The translations under genes and the position numbers were made by a program. The notes below the pieces were generated by a model that saw only the letters and a program-made list of their open reading frames with translations, ran no database searches and was not told the DNA's origin. DNA of 63,765 nucleotides from an uncultured Clostridia bacterium (GTDB lineage: Bacteria > Bacillota > Clostridia > Oscillospirales > Ruminococcaceae), in assembly GCA_947631455.1 (NCBI GenBank), contig CANRLH010000008.1, positions 1 to 63,765 of the forward strand, given 5' to 3'. The number at the start of each line of letters is the position of its first letter. Position 1 is the stretch's first letter. This document shows, in pieces, positions 47,295 through 56,940 of the stretch.

Positions 47295-48767
47295 CTAACC
47301 TTGATTTACCACAGAAAGAAATCTCTGATACGCCTTGTCCCACACCTCTTTGTTTTCAGGCTCATAGGTGTATATCCGTTCGCTTTTGCAAACTATTTCT
47401 CTTGCTGATTCAAGACTTTTGATATCGCCTGTTGTCATGAGCTGAACTGCAATATTTCCGAAAGCAGTCGCCTCGACAGGTCCCGAAGATACCGTTATGC
47501 CGCAGGAGCAAGCCGTAAGATATGACAAAAACCTGTCTTTCGTTCCTCCGCCGATCATATAAAGCATCTTGAATTTTTTACCTGTGCAAGCCTCAAGCTC
47601 AGATATTGCCGCGCGGTATTTAAGCGCAAGGCTTTCGTAAATACAGCGCATTATCTCTCCCACTGTTTGAGGAATATACTGCCCGGTTTTCCCGCAGTAT
47701 TTTCTTATCCTATCGGGAATATTTCCTGCCGGGGTGAATTCCGGAGCATCGGGGTCGATAAAGCACTTAAACGGCTCGAATTCCTTTGCTGAGTCTTCAA
47801 GCTCCATAAACGAGTATTCCCTGCCTTCGCGGATCCACTGTCTTCGGCTCTCCTGAATAAGCCAAAGCCCGATTATGTTTTTAAGAAAAGAGGTCTTACC
47901 CGCATATCCCTGTTCGTTTGTAACATTGAGCCTCAGCGAGTTTTCATCTACGATCGGCTTATCAAGCTCAGTGCCGAGAAGAGACCATGTTCCGCTTGAC
48001 AAAAAGGCAAAGTCCTTTTCCTTAGCGGGTGTTGCCACTAAAGCTGACTGCGTATCGTGGCCGCAAACAGCGATTATCTTAATAGGCTTTATATCAAGCT
48101 CCTTACAAATCTCGGGTGAAAGCGTACCTATAACCGTTCCGCTCTCGACAACTTTCGGCAAAAGGTTTACGTCTATCCCCAAATTTCTGGCGGTGTCATA
48201 TGACCAGTCCTTTTCTATCTGATCAAAAAGCTGTGTAGTTGATGCGATAGAGCGCTCCGCCACTATCTGTCCGCTTAAGAAATACGAAAAAAGGTCGGGC
48301 ATCAAAAGCATTTTATCCGCACGCTCAAGAAGCTCCGGGCGGTTTTTTACAAGGGATAAAAGCTGAAAAGCTGTGTTTATCTCCATAAACTGATTGCCGG
48401 TAGCTTTATAAAGCTGGTCCTTTGGAATAATTTTAAATGCCTCGTCAAGCATACCGGACGTTCTCGCGTCACGGTAGTGAACGGGATTGTCTATAAGCCT
48501 TCCGTCAGCGTCGATAAGACCGAAATCCACTCCCCAGGTATCTATCGCAAGGCTGTCGATCTCTCCCTGCTCTTTTGCCTTGATAAGGCTTTGCTTTATC
48601 TCGTGAAACAGCCTCAGCACATCCCAGTACATAGTGCCGCCTAAGATTACCGGATCGTTTGAAAAGCGGTGGATCTCAGTAAGTGTTATGTGCTCTCCGT
48701 CAAACTCTCCGATTATAGCTCTTCCGCTGGATGCGCCGAAATCTATTGCCAAAACCTTTTTGCTCAA
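47295..48767 (-). CDS. Rhamnulokinase-type sugar kinase acting as fuculokinase
   Basis: A FGGY kinase of the RhaB branch, 490 aa: VLAIDFGASSGRAIIGEFDG (phosphate loop), AIDTWGVDFGLID (catalytic Asp), CGHDTQSALVATP, and FLSSGTWSLLG. In this operon it most likely phosphorylates L-fuculose (inference). TTG start 8 bases after AAGGAAG. A 90-base gap separates it from fucU. Confidence 0.88.
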   Translation of the reverse strand: MSKKVLAIDFGASSGRAIIGEFDGEHITLTEIHRFSNDPVILGGTMYWDVLRLFHEIKQSLIKAKEQGEIDSLAIDTWGVDFGLIDADGRLIDNPVHYRDARTSGMLDEAFKIIPKDQLYKATGNQFMEINTAFQLLSLVKNRPELLERADKMLLMPDLFSYFLSGQIVAERSIASTTQLFDQIEKDWSYDTARNLGIDVNLLPKVVESGTVIGTLSPEICKELDIKPIKIIAVCGHDTQSALVATPAKEKDFAFLSSGTWSLLGTELDKPIVDENSLRLNVTNEQGYAGKTSFLKNIIGLWLIQESRRQWIREGREYSFMELEDSAKEFEPFKCFIDPDAPEFTPAGNIPDRIRKYCGKTGQYIPQTVGEIMRCIYESLALKYRAAISELEACTGKKFKMLYMIGGGTKDRFLSYLTACSCGITVSSGPVEATAFGNIAVQLMTTGDIKSLESAREIVCKSERIYTYEPENKEVWDKAYQRFLSVVNQG

Positions 48768-48949
48768 ATTATCACTTCCTTAAAAATGTCAATGACAATT
48801 GGTAAACCTTCTTTTTGTCACAGTTATATTCTGTATCCGCCCGATAAAACTTACTTGTCGGTTTATCACAAAATTTTTTCTGTATTTTTGAGGCTTCATT
48901 TATATATCCGCAAAGTCCTCGTTTATATAAGAGGCAAGGCGGATTGCTT

Positions 48950-50752
48950 TTATCTTATATTCTTATACATTGGGCCATATGCCTTGCATGCACGGTAGTC
49001 CTGACCCTCCTTGTCCATACCGAAAGCGTTCCATGCTGCCGGACGGAAGATCTTTTCCTCGGGAACATTATGCATAGCAACCGGTATTCTCAGTATTGAA
49101 CAGAGAGTAATGAGGTCTGCTCCGATGTGTCCGTAGCTTATAGCGCCGTGATTTGCGCCCCAGTTGTTCATAACGTCATATGCCGTCGCAAACGCTCCCT
49201 GGCCGGTCGTTCTTGGTGCAAACCATGTACATGGCCATGTGTAGTCAGTCCTCTTCCAAAGCGTATCGGTTACCTCATCGGGAAGATGAACCGTCCAGCC
49301 CTCCGCGATCTGAAGCACAGGTCCCAAGCCCTTTACAAGGTTAAGTCTTATCATAGTTACCGGCATTTGAGCTTCTGTTACAAAGCGTGAAGAATATCCG
49401 CCGCCTCTGAAATATCCTAGGTCAGCGTAATTCCATGTAGTAGCTTTCATAATTGCGTCCTGATCCGCCTCTGTGATCTCATACCACGGTTTCATAACGC
49501 CTTCGCCGTTTTTATCCTTTGCCTGACCGTTGGCGTCAAGGCATGCAGCGCCCGAGTTTATAAGGTGGATAAATCCTCCTGCTTTCTTTGCAACCCCCTC
49601 AAGTTCATAGCCTGTCGCTTTCTTTACGGCTTCCGGCGACCAATATGTGCGAACGTCTGCAAAAATCTGAGATCTGTTTGTAAGCAGCTTCATAAACATC
49701 ATTCCAAGACCGTTTAAAACGTCGTTTTCGGTAGCGAGGATATACGGCTCCCTTGCGCCGTTCCAGTCAAAGGATGTGTTGAGCATAGCCTCGGGAAAAT
49801 CGCAGTTTGGATAAAAGTCTGTCCACTGTCTTTGTCCCTGGAATCCTGCGGCAAGAGCGTTGTGGCCCACCTTTTCCTCCTCACAGCCTTTCGGGAGCTT
49901 GTCGTTTCCGTTCATAAGATCCTTTATGATACACATCATTTTTACAACAAATTCCCAGTCGGAATCCTTCTGCTCTCTTGTCTTCTGAAGCTCAGTCGGG
50001 TTTTTGTCAAAGCCCTCGATACATTTTTCCTTTGTCCACTTAAGAGCCTTCTGATACTCCTCCTCATCGTAAATCCCCTCGGTCATTCGTCTTATTATCT
50101 CGACTTCGTCTACCGATTCAACTCTCATTCCGAGATACTCCTCGATAAACGCGGGGTCGATTATCGAACCGCCTATACCCATTGTTATCGAGCCTATCTG
50201 AAGATAGCTCTTTCCTCTCATAGTAGCGGCAGCGACTGCGGCTCTTCCGAATCGAAGCAGCTTTTCCTTGACGTCCTCGGGGATCTCAGTATCATCAGCG
50301 TTCTGAACATCGTGTCCATATATGCCAAAAGCGGGAAGCCCCTTTTGTGCGTGGGTTGCCAGAACCGAAGCAAGATAAACAGCTCCAGGTCTCTCGGTGC
50401 CGTTAAATCCCCATACGCCCTTTATTGTCATCGGGTCCATATCCATGGTCTCCGCCCCATAGCACCAGCAAGGAGTAACTGTCAGGGTTATATCCACGCC
50501 GTTTTTCTTGAATTTATCTGCACACGCCGCCGCCTCGGCAACTCTGCCTATTGTGGTGTCAGCGATAATCACCTTTACCGGCTCGCCGTTTGAGTATCTT
50601 AAGTTTTCCTCAAACAGCTTTGCCGCCGCCTTAGCCATATTCATAGTCTGATCTTCAAGAGACTCGCGCACGTTTAAGCGTCCTCTTCTGCCGTCAATGG
50701 TCGGGCGTATCCCTATAACCGGATAATCGCCGATAAGTCTTGATTTTGCCAT
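48950..50752 (-). CDS. fucI: L-fucose isomerase
   Basis: Converts L-fucose to L-fuculose, using Mn2+. 600 residues with the family layout: [25 protein letters not shown] start, metal Glu in [10 protein letters not shown] and metal Asp in [10 protein letters not shown]. Strong AAGGAGG site before ATG. First gene of the operon fucI-kinase-fucU-fucA. The 182-base gap after it has a possible folded tail (ATCCGC/GCGGAT, 48919-48957 region). Confidence 0.95.
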   Translation of the reverse strand: MAKSRLIGDYPVIGIRPTIDGRRGRLNVRESLEDQTMNMAKAAAKLFEENLRYSNGEPVKVIIADTTIGRVAEAAACADKFKKNGVDITLTVTPCWCYGAETMDMDPMTIKGVWGFNGTERPGAVYLASVLATHAQKGLPAFGIYGHDVQNADDTEIPEDVKEKLLRFGRAAVAAATMRGKSYLQIGSITMGIGGSIIDPAFIEEYLGMRVESVDEVEIIRRMTEGIYDEEEYQKALKWTKEKCIEGFDKNPTELQKTREQKDSDWEFVVKMMCIIKDLMNGNDKLPKGCEEEKVGHNALAAGFQGQRQWTDFYPNCDFPEAMLNTSFDWNGAREPYILATENDVLNGLGMMFMKLLTNRSQIFADVRTYWSPEAVKKATGYELEGVAKKAGGFIHLINSGAACLDANGQAKDKNGEGVMKPWYEITEADQDAIMKATTWNYADLGYFRGGGYSSRFVTEAQMPVTMIRLNLVKGLGPVLQIAEGWTVHLPDEVTDTLWKRTDYTWPCTWFAPRTTGQGAFATAYDVMNNWGANHGAISYGHIGADLITLCSILRIPVAMHNVPEEKIFRPAAWNAFGMDKEGQDYRACKAYGPMYKNIR

Positions 50753-50836
50753 AATATATCCTCCTTGATTTATAAATATATTTTCTTATACTTTCTCCGA
50801 AACGAACGAAAGCCTACAAAATCATTTTAACATAAA

Positions 50837-50879
50837 ATTGCACAAAAATCCATACTAAAAAGGAAAAATATTGCACAAA
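50837..50879 (-). promoter_or_regulatory. Spaced direct repeat ATTGCACAAA upstream of fucI
   Basis: ATTGCACAAA at 50837-50846 and again at 50870-50879, 33 bases apart (about three helical turns), 85-127 bases upstream of the fucI start. A likely operator for a fucose regulator. No clear promoter pair could be fixed; TTAAAAT near 50823 is a candidate -10. The 50753-51063 gap also holds the cre candidate and the tatD terminator. Confidence 0.4.
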
Positions 50880-50898
50880 TCTTTGACAGGATAATTAG

Positions 50899-50912
50899 TG
50901 ATAACGCTTTAA
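50899..50912 (-). promoter_or_regulatory. Candidate cre site upstream of fucI
   Basis: On the minus strand TTAAAGCGTTATCA differs at one position (second base) from the CcpA consensus TGWAANCGNTNWCA. It fits carbon catabolite control of a sugar operon. Position is far upstream (about 150 bases), so activation or roadblock-free repression would need testing. Confidence 0.4.
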
Positions 50913-50930
50913 ACATTTCTGTTTTGGCAT

Positions 50931-50960
50931 AAAAAACTCCTTTTGAAAAATCAAAAGGAG
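50931..50960 (-). terminator. tatD transcript terminator
   Basis: On the minus strand CTCCTTTTGA-TTTT-TCAAAAGGAG followed by TTTTTT. It lies about 100 bases past the tatD stop. Confidence 0.85.
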
Positions 50961-51063
50961 AATTTTGCTTATTTTCAATGTTTGCAGCTGTGCTTACATA
51001 TACCTTTGCCGTTTATTAAGCATCATCTCATTTTAAGACTTACGTCCGCAAGAATTTAAGCAA

Positions 51064-51831
51064 TTAAATTCCATACAGCCTTTTAGCGTTTTCACAGGTA
51101 ATATCCAGGATCTTTTGTGTGGAAATGCCGTTGATTTCAGCGGCGACCTCCGCTGTTTGTGCGATCATACTGCTGTCGCATCTCATTGAGCGAAACGGCT
51201 CAGGCGCCATATAAGGACAGTCGGTTTCAAGCAAAAGCCGATCAAGCGGCACAGCGGCAGCAGCCCTTCTCGCCTTTTTTGAGTTTTTAAATGTCAGCGC
51301 ACCTGTAAATCCAATATACATACCAAGCTTGATTATCTCGACAGCCGTTTCGTAAGAGCCTGAAAAGCAGTGCACCACGCCCCTTGGCCTGTATTCCTTT
51401 AAAATGTTTACACCGTCCTGCACCGCGTCTCGGATGTGAACGATCACGGGCATATCAAGTCTGTTTGCTATTTTGATTTGTGAGATAAAAATGTTTTTCT
51501 GAAGCTCCTTGTCATACGGCTCATAGTGATAGTCAAGACCTATCTCGCCTATTGCTTTTACCTTTTGGTTTTCTCTTGCTAGATGCTCAATACTTTCAAG
51601 CGTCTTGTCGGTAAGTTTATCAAGATCAAGCGGATGAATACCCGCGCTCGTGTAAAAATTCTTGTATTTGTCAGCCATTCTGATACCAAAGGCAGTGGAT
51701 TTCTCGTCAGTAGAAGCATGCATAATATAGCTGACTCCTGAGCCAAACAGAGAAGAAATGAGCTCATCTCTGTCGCCGTCGAATCTTTCGTCATCGTAGT
51801 GAGAATGTGAATCAAATATATTTATAGGCAT
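51064..51831 (-). CDS. tatD: TatD family metal-dependent DNase
   Basis: A TIM-barrel hydrolase with FDSHSHYDDERF (HxH metal site), GEIGLDYHYEP, HCFSGSYETA and LLETDCPYMAPEP. TatD proteins are 3'-5' exonucleases in DNA repair. 255 aa. AGGAGG site. Transcribed with the VanZ-like gene. Confidence 0.93.
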   Translation of the reverse strand: MPINIFDSHSHYDDERFDGDRDELISSLFGSGVSYIMHASTDEKSTAFGIRMADKYKNFYTSAGIHPLDLDKLTDKTLESIEHLARENQKVKAIGEIGLDYHYEPYDKELQKNIFISQIKIANRLDMPVIVHIRDAVQDGVNILKEYRPRGVVHCFSGSYETAVEIIKLGMYIGFTGALTFKNSKKARRAAAAVPLDRLLLETDCPYMAPEPFRSMRCDSSMIAQTAEVAAEINGISTQKILDITCENAKRLYGI

Positions 51832-51865
51832 TTTGACCTCCTGTATTTTTTAAAACTTACGCCGG

Positions 51866-52354
51866 TTATTTCACAATAACCTTACGGCGGCTGACGGCGA
51901 TTATATGTCTTATCACACAACAAACCAAAATCGCTGCGCCTATTCCCGCTGCGGCTCCGAAAAAATTGAGCAGACTTTCAAAAAGCGAAAAATGTCTTCC
52001 CGGGATAAAAACTTTATGCGCCTCATCAAAAAATGCGATAATAAAGCATACCGCGAAACAAAACAGAGTTTTTACCGCAACAGAAAAACGCGGTATAATG
52101 ACAGTCCACATTACCGACATTATCCCCAGCACGAAAAACAGAAAAAAATGTGCGGCTTTTCTCAAAACGGCGTTTAGCCGGGCCATGTCAGAAGCATTAT
52201 ATCTGCCGAAAAGAGACAATATTTTTTTACATATCCACTCGCTCAATCCCAGTGTATCCTCTCCGTTTTGCGAGGATAAAAACAACATAAGCCCAAGCCA
52301 AATCGCAGTTACAGCGCCAAGTATCCAAAAGCTTTTTCGTTTAACAAGCGTCAT
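51866..52354 (-). CDS. VanZ-like membrane protein
   Basis: A 162-residue protein with four or five membrane helices and the VanZ pattern (LRKAAHFFLFFVLGIM, then FFDEAHKVFIPGRHFSLFESLLNFFGAAAG). VanZ relatives influence teicoplanin resistance, but most are of unknown function. ACGGAGGGGG site. Confidence 0.87.
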   Translation of the reverse strand: MTLVKRKSFWILGAVTAIWLGLMLFLSSQNGEDTLGLSEWICKKILSLFGRYNASDMARLNAVLRKAAHFFLFFVLGIMSVMWTVIIPRFSVAVKTLFCFAVCFIIAFFDEAHKVFIPGRHFSLFESLLNFFGAAAGIGAAILVCCVIRHIIAVSRRKVIVK

Positions 52355-52375
52355 TTTAACCCCCTCCGTAATCTA

Positions 52376-52404
52376 ATTATATAACGACATAGGATCGATT
52401 TCAA
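52376..52404 (-). promoter_or_regulatory. Promoter of vanZ-like/tatD genes
   Basis: On the minus strand TTGAAA (52399-52404), 17 bases, TATAAT (52376-52381), directly before the ribosome site region. Confidence 0.75.
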
Positions 52405-52418
52405 GTAAAAAAAGGAAA

Positions 52419-52456
52419 ATAAAAAAGCTTCGGTCTTTTGTTAAAGATCGAAGCTT
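52419..52456 (-). terminator. GH43 gene terminator
   Basis: On the minus strand AAGCTTCGATCTTT pairs with AAAGACCGAAGCTT (one G-U) around AACA, followed by TTTTATTTTCC. Confidence 0.85.
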
Positions 52457-52593
52457 CAGTCTGCCACAAGGTATGTTAAAGCACTAAAATAAGCCGCTTA
52501 GACGGAAATCTGTGCTTAAGTAAACCCAAATAGCATTCTGTGGTAAGTTGATGTGCGACAAAAAGAGGATATCGAATTGTAGCGCAAAGAAAA

Positions 52594-53916
52594 CTATTTT
52601 TCAAAAACGAAAGACTCAAGATCAAAAAGTCCTCTGTTATCAAAGTCCTTGGCGAAACACCCTTGGTAAGTGTATTCGACCTTAAAATACAGAGCGTGTC
52701 TGCCGGTTATATTTTTTATTTTGCCGCTGTATATTCCATCGTGAGTGTCAATGCTTATCACACCGACTTCTTCACCGTTATCGCAGTCGTCGATCATTAC
52801 CCGTATTCTTGAACTGCATCCCGTTCCGAACACTTTTATTGACAATGTCATACTGCCGCCTGAAAAATCATCACCGAAATCGAAATACTTATAACCGATA
52901 ATACAACCGTTTTTAATGTTTGAAACCGTTCTTGTAAACTTGTCACGCTCGGTGATAAAAGCGTCTCCCTTTAAAACGCATGCTATCTCTGCAGGGGTAA
53001 TCTTATACGGATTCAAAGAATCCTCAAAGCCTAAAGAAGTCATCTCAACTGTCGGAATAGTACCGTCGGGCAGTATAGTGATTTTTTCTACGCAGGCTCT
53101 TCTTGACAGAATGGTTCCGTTTGTCATTCTGTGATAAAAAACGTACCACTGCCCGTTTATATTTGCAATTGAACCGTGATCGTTTCCGCCCGGATAGTCA
53201 ACACCGTTGTCAATAATGTATCCTCTGTACTCAAACGGACCTTCGGGGCGTGTTGAAGTAGCATATGCAAGCCGGCATCCCCTTTTGGGCGAATATATAA
53301 AGTAATAGAGGTCACCAATTTTTCTTATACTGCTTGCCTCAAAAAACTTCGCCTCGTCCTCGCGATCGCCGACCATATGAAGCTTAAGCGAGCCTTCCTT
53401 GATCTCGATCATATTCTCAGGGTTTATCTCGTTGAAATGCGACCGCTCAAAGCCGTAATAAATATATACTCTGCCGTCATCATCAACCAGTACCCCCGGG
53501 TCGTTAAAAATGCCGTCGTCGCCCTCGTCCTCTTTTCTTACCTTGTAGTGAGAGATAAGCTTGAACGGACCTTCCGGACGGCTGGATTCGGCGACGATGC
53601 CTCTTGCGAAAAACACATACATATAAAGATAGTATTTGCCGTCCTTTTCGACAACATCGGGCGCATACAATAACTTCTCGGGAGCGCTTTTATCGGTCGC
53701 CTTAATATAGTCAGGGTCAGAAGTAGAAAACGACACTCCGTGACACTGCCAGTTATTGAGGTCGTTTAACGGAGCGCTCCAGACCTTAAGTATGTGATCA
53801 CAGAAGCTGTCTGAATTGGCTCTGTCGTGAGAACCATAAATATATACCCTGTCGCCGAACACTCTGGGCTCTCCGTCGGGGATATACTCACAAAGTGGCA
53901 AAAACGGATTTGGCAT
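52594..53916 (-). CDS. GH43 family glycoside hydrolase with C-terminal beta-sandwich
   Basis: GH43 enzymes remove arabinose or xylose units. The five-blade propeller (1-~310) shows NPFLPLCEYIPDGEPRVFGDRVYIYGSHD, a catalytic-base Asp region (IFNDPGVLVDDDGRVYIYYG) and PGGNDHGSIANINGQWYVFYHR. The C-terminal 125 residues look like a CBM6-type domain (YKYFDFGDDF, GRHALYFKVEY). 440 aa, no signal peptide, so it acts on imported oligosaccharides. AAGGAGG site. A TATAAT (53956-53961) lies upstream, with the IR AACAC/GTGTT before it. Activity could be arabinosidase or xylosidase. Confidence 0.88.
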   Translation of the reverse strand: MPNPFLPLCEYIPDGEPRVFGDRVYIYGSHDRANSDSFCDHILKVWSAPLNDLNNWQCHGVSFSTSDPDYIKATDKSAPEKLLYAPDVVEKDGKYYLYMYVFFARGIVAESSRPEGPFKLISHYKVRKEDEGDDGIFNDPGVLVDDDGRVYIYYGFERSHFNEINPENMIEIKEGSLKLHMVGDREDEAKFFEASSIRKIGDLYYFIYSPKRGCRLAYATSTRPEGPFEYRGYIIDNGVDYPGGNDHGSIANINGQWYVFYHRMTNGTILSRRACVEKITILPDGTIPTVEMTSLGFEDSLNPYKITPAEIACVLKGDAFITERDKFTRTVSNIKNGCIIGYKYFDFGDDFSGGSMTLSIKVFGTGCSSRIRVMIDDCDNGEEVGVISIDTHDGIYSGKIKNITGRHALYFKVEYTYQGCFAKDFDNRGLFDLESFVFEK

Positions 53917-53928
53917 AAAAATTCCTCC

Positions 53929-53957
53929 TTGAAAATCATCGAATAGTGTGCTACAAT
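53929..53957 (+). promoter_or_regulatory. Promoter of zinc-ribbon/GH42 genes
   Basis: TTGAAA (53929-53934), 17 bases, TACAAT (53952-53957). It overlaps the ribosome site of the divergent GH43 gene and that gene's own -10 on the other strand. Confidence 0.45.
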
Positions 53958-54037
53958 TATACTAACACAAAAAGCGTGTTTTTTCAACCTGTATTATGCC
54001 ATTTATCGGCGCGATTTTGCCAGAGGGAGGCCCTGTT

Positions 54038-54787
54038 ATGACAAAGATATGCAAAAGCTGCGGCAAGGAATATACGGGAGAATACTGTGAGCACTGCGGA
54101 TATGGAGATCCCGAATTAAAAACCAAGGCCGCGGATAAATATAAGAAGATACAAAAGCCGCTTCGGCATATGACAGAGGAAGAAAAGGCACAGTATTATA
54201 AAGAACATCCGTCGGCACAAAAGAATACAAGTCATAAGAGCGGTTCAAAGGCGCTTAAGATTGCCACGCTGTTTTTCTGCATTGCGCTGGTAGCGGTGAT
54301 AGTGTTGTTTGTGCTTTATAAAAGAGGATATATTTTCAGCGGAAGCGATAAGCGTGAGGTCGCGGCAAAATATTTTGAGAGTATAAGCGAAAGAGATTTT
54401 GACAAATTTTTAAGCTGCTTTCCCGAAGAACTAAAAGACACTTATGAGAAAGAAGCGGATAAAATGGGCATTTCTGATGAAAACGCGCTTGATACTCTTT
54501 ATGCCGATTACAGAGAAAAGTACGGAGATAATTTTAAATTCACAGCAAACATCGGAAAAGAAAGTAAACTTGAAGAAAGCGTAATTTCCGATTATGAAAA
54601 GGAATACAAATCGATTTACGATTCAAGTATAGACGTCAAGGAAGCAAGCGTATTTTCAGTTGATGCAAAGATCACGGGCGATAAGCTTACCGAACAAGTA
54701 TACTATGAGGTATACGTTGCAAAAATAGACGGCAAATGGTGCGTTGTAAACGCAGCAGACATATCACCGTCAATATCGGCGCAATAA
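54038..54787 (+). CDS. Zinc-ribbon membrane protein
   Basis: Start at ATG 54038 (MTKICKSCGKEYTGEYCEHCGYG) behind GGGAGG. An N-terminal double CxxC ribbon, a charged linker, one membrane helix (about 82-103) and an outer domain of about 140 residues (KYFESISERDFDKFLSCF and VAKIDGKWCVVNAADI), similar in architecture to the protein at 21493. 249 aa. Function unknown; it lies 50 bases upstream of the GH42 gene. Confidence 0.78.
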   Translation: MTKICKSCGKEYTGEYCEHCGYGDPELKTKAADKYKKIQKPLRHMTEEEKAQYYKEHPSAQKNTSHKSGSKALKIATLFFCIALVAVIVLFVLYKRGYIFSGSDKREVAAKYFESISERDFDKFLSCFPEELKDTYEKEADKMGISDENALDTLYADYREKYGDNFKFTANIGKESKLEESVISDYEKEYKSIYDSSIDVKEASVFSVDAKITGDKLTEQVYYEVYVAKIDGKWCVVNAADISPSISAQ

Positions 54788-54836
54788 AGCTAATACCTGT
54801 CACTCATTACATTTAATCAGAAAGGAAATTTATTCT

Positions 54837-56882
54837 ATGAGCAAATTTGAGATCACCCCGCGACTTCCAAGGCTTCTTCACGGAGCTGATTACAATCCCG
54901 AGCAATGGTTAAAGGTACCGGGAGTTTTTGAAAAAGACATTGAATATATGAAAAAGGCGGGTTTTAACTGCGCAACTGTCGGAGTATTTTCGTGGTCGAT
55001 GCTTGAGCCGGAAGATGGAGTATACGATTTTGACTGGCTTGACAAGGTTATAAACACGCTTTACGAAAACGGTATTTATACGATCCTTGCCACTCCTACG
55101 GGCGCTCGTCCCGTGTGGATGACGCACAAGTATCCTGAAGTTTCAAGAGTTGAAAAAAACCTTGTCAGGAATCTGCACGGCGGCAGACACAATCACTGCT
55201 ATACCTCGCCTGTTTTCAGAAGAAAAACAAGAGAGATGAACACACGCCTTGCAAAGCGTTACGCAAACAACCCCGCTGTAATAATGTGGCATATTTCAAA
55301 CGAGATCTCGGGGCAATGCTTCTGTCCGCTGTGTCAGGCGGCTTTCAGGGAATGGCTCAAGAAAAAGTACGGTGATCTTGAGACATTAAACGATGCGTGG
55401 TACACCACCTTTTGGAGTCAGCGGTATACAGACTGGGAGCAGATAGAGCCGCCGGTCGATCACGGTATGACGGTTGACCACGGACTAAATCTTGACTGGA
55501 ACAGATTCTGCACCGAGCAGACTGTCGACTTTTACCGAGAGGAGATAAAGCCGCTTAAGGAAGCAAACCCTGACATACCCTGCACGATAAATCTTATGAT
55601 GTTTCACACGGCGCTTGATTACAGCAAATTCATGCCGTATCTTGATGTTGTATCATGGGACGCTTACCCGATGTGGCATAATCACACAGACGATTTTGGC
55701 AACGCAATAGCAACAGCCTTTAACCACGACTGGATGCGCTCGTACATGGATAAGCCGTTTATGATGATGGAAAACACTCCCTCCACCACCAACTGGCACG
55801 GTGCGTCAAAGTTAAAGGCTCCGGGAATGCTCAAGCTTTCTTCTATTCAGGCGCTTGCTCACGGCTCCAACACGGTGCAGTACTTCCAGTGGAGGCAGTC
55901 AAACGGCTCGTGCGAAAAGTTCCACAGCGCGGTAGTCTCCCACCGCGGAAAAGACGACACGATGATTTTTAAAAACGTAGCCGAGGTCGGAGAAATACTG
56001 AAAAAATTAAATGACGATATTTATTATACAACCGTGAATGCAAAGGTCGCTATTATATACGATATTGAGAATAAATGGGCAATTGAAGATTCAAAAGGCC
56101 CCAGAAATGACGGAATGTACTATAACGATATAGCAATGTCTCATTATAGAGCCTTTTGGGAAAACGGCGTTTCCTGCGATGTTATAGACTCGACCAAAGA
56201 TTTTACAAAATACGACATACTCATAGCGCCTATGCTGTATATGCTCAAAGGCGCCGCGCCAAAGCGTCTTGCTGAATTTGTCAAAAGCGGCAAAACGCTT
56301 ATCTCATCATATTTTACAGGTCTTGTAAACGAAACGGACTTGTGCTATAACGGCACACTTCCCGCCATGGGACTTGATGAGGTGTTCGGGCTCTGGGAAG
56401 AGGATATGGACGCCCTTTGCGATCACCAATCTAACGAGATCGTAATAAAAGAGGGCATTTTGAGCGGAAGTCACCGCTCTCAGTATATATGTGACCTTAT
56501 TCACCCTACCACCGCCGAGGTCATAGGCGAATACGGAAAGGATTGGTACAAGGGCTGGCCGGCTCTGACAAAAAACCGATTTGGCAAGGGCGAAGCATAC
56601 TATTTCGCAACTCACCCTGATTACTCGCTGTTAAAACCGTTTTACGAAAGCCTTATAGATAAATACGGAATAAAGCGGGCTTTGGGCGCAGCGCTGCCTT
56701 TCGGAGTAACCGCAAGCATAAGAGAGGGTGAAAATGGAGAGATCGTTTTTATAGAGAACTTCCTGCATGAAAGCGTAAAAATATCCCTTCCCGCAGGAAA
56801 GGAATATAAGGATCTGCTGAGTGGCGAAACCGTCTCAAGCGAAATTGAGCTTGAAGCGCTGGGCGCAAGAGTATTAAAGTAA
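54837..56882 (+). CDS. Beta-galactosidase, GH42
   Basis: A 681-residue GH42 enzyme. Acid/base Glu in WHISNEISG (near 155) and nucleophile Glu in MMMENTPSTTNW (about 318). A Cys-rich zinc site (HCYTSPVF and GQCFCPLCQ) matches the four-Cys cluster of the family. The trimerisation domain and C-terminal beta-domain follow. No signal peptide, so cytoplasmic. Likely acts on galacto-oligosaccharides. AGAAAGG site. Shares a terminator with proS. Confidence 0.93.
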   Translation: MSKFEITPRLPRLLHGADYNPEQWLKVPGVFEKDIEYMKKAGFNCATVGVFSWSMLEPEDGVYDFDWLDKVINTLYENGIYTILATPTGARPVWMTHKYPEVSRVEKNLVRNLHGGRHNHCYTSPVFRRKTREMNTRLAKRYANNPAVIMWHISNEISGQCFCPLCQAAFREWLKKKYGDLETLNDAWYTTFWSQRYTDWEQIEPPVDHGMTVDHGLNLDWNRFCTEQTVDFYREEIKPLKEANPDIPCTINLMMFHTALDYSKFMPYLDVVSWDAYPMWHNHTDDFGNAIATAFNHDWMRSYMDKPFMMMENTPSTTNWHGASKLKAPGMLKLSSIQALAHGSNTVQYFQWRQSNGSCEKFHSAVVSHRGKDDTMIFKNVAEVGEILKKLNDDIYYTTVNAKVAIIYDIENKWAIEDSKGPRNDGMYYNDIAMSHYRAFWENGVSCDVIDSTKDFTKYDILIAPMLYMLKGAAPKRLAEFVKSGKTLISSYFTGLVNETDLCYNGTLPAMGLDEVFGLWEEDMDALCDHQSNEIVIKEGILSGSHRSQYICDLIHPTTAEVIGEYGKDWYKGWPALTKNRFGKGEAYYFATHPDYSLLKPFYESLIDKYGIKRALGAALPFGVTASIREGENGEIVFIENFLHESVKISLPAGKEYKDLLSGETVSSEIELEALGARVLK

Positions 56883-56897
56883 AAGACAACAACAAAA

Positions 56898-56930
56898 CAG
56901 AGCTTTGTTACAAGAACAAAGCTCTGTTTC
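56898..56930. terminator. Bidirectional terminator between GH42 gene and proS
   Basis: CAGAGCTTTGTT and AACAAAGCTCTG pair perfectly around ACAAG. TTTCTTTT follows on the plus strand and TTTTGTTGTTG on the minus. Confidence 0.88.
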
Positions 56931-56940
56931 TTTTATATCA

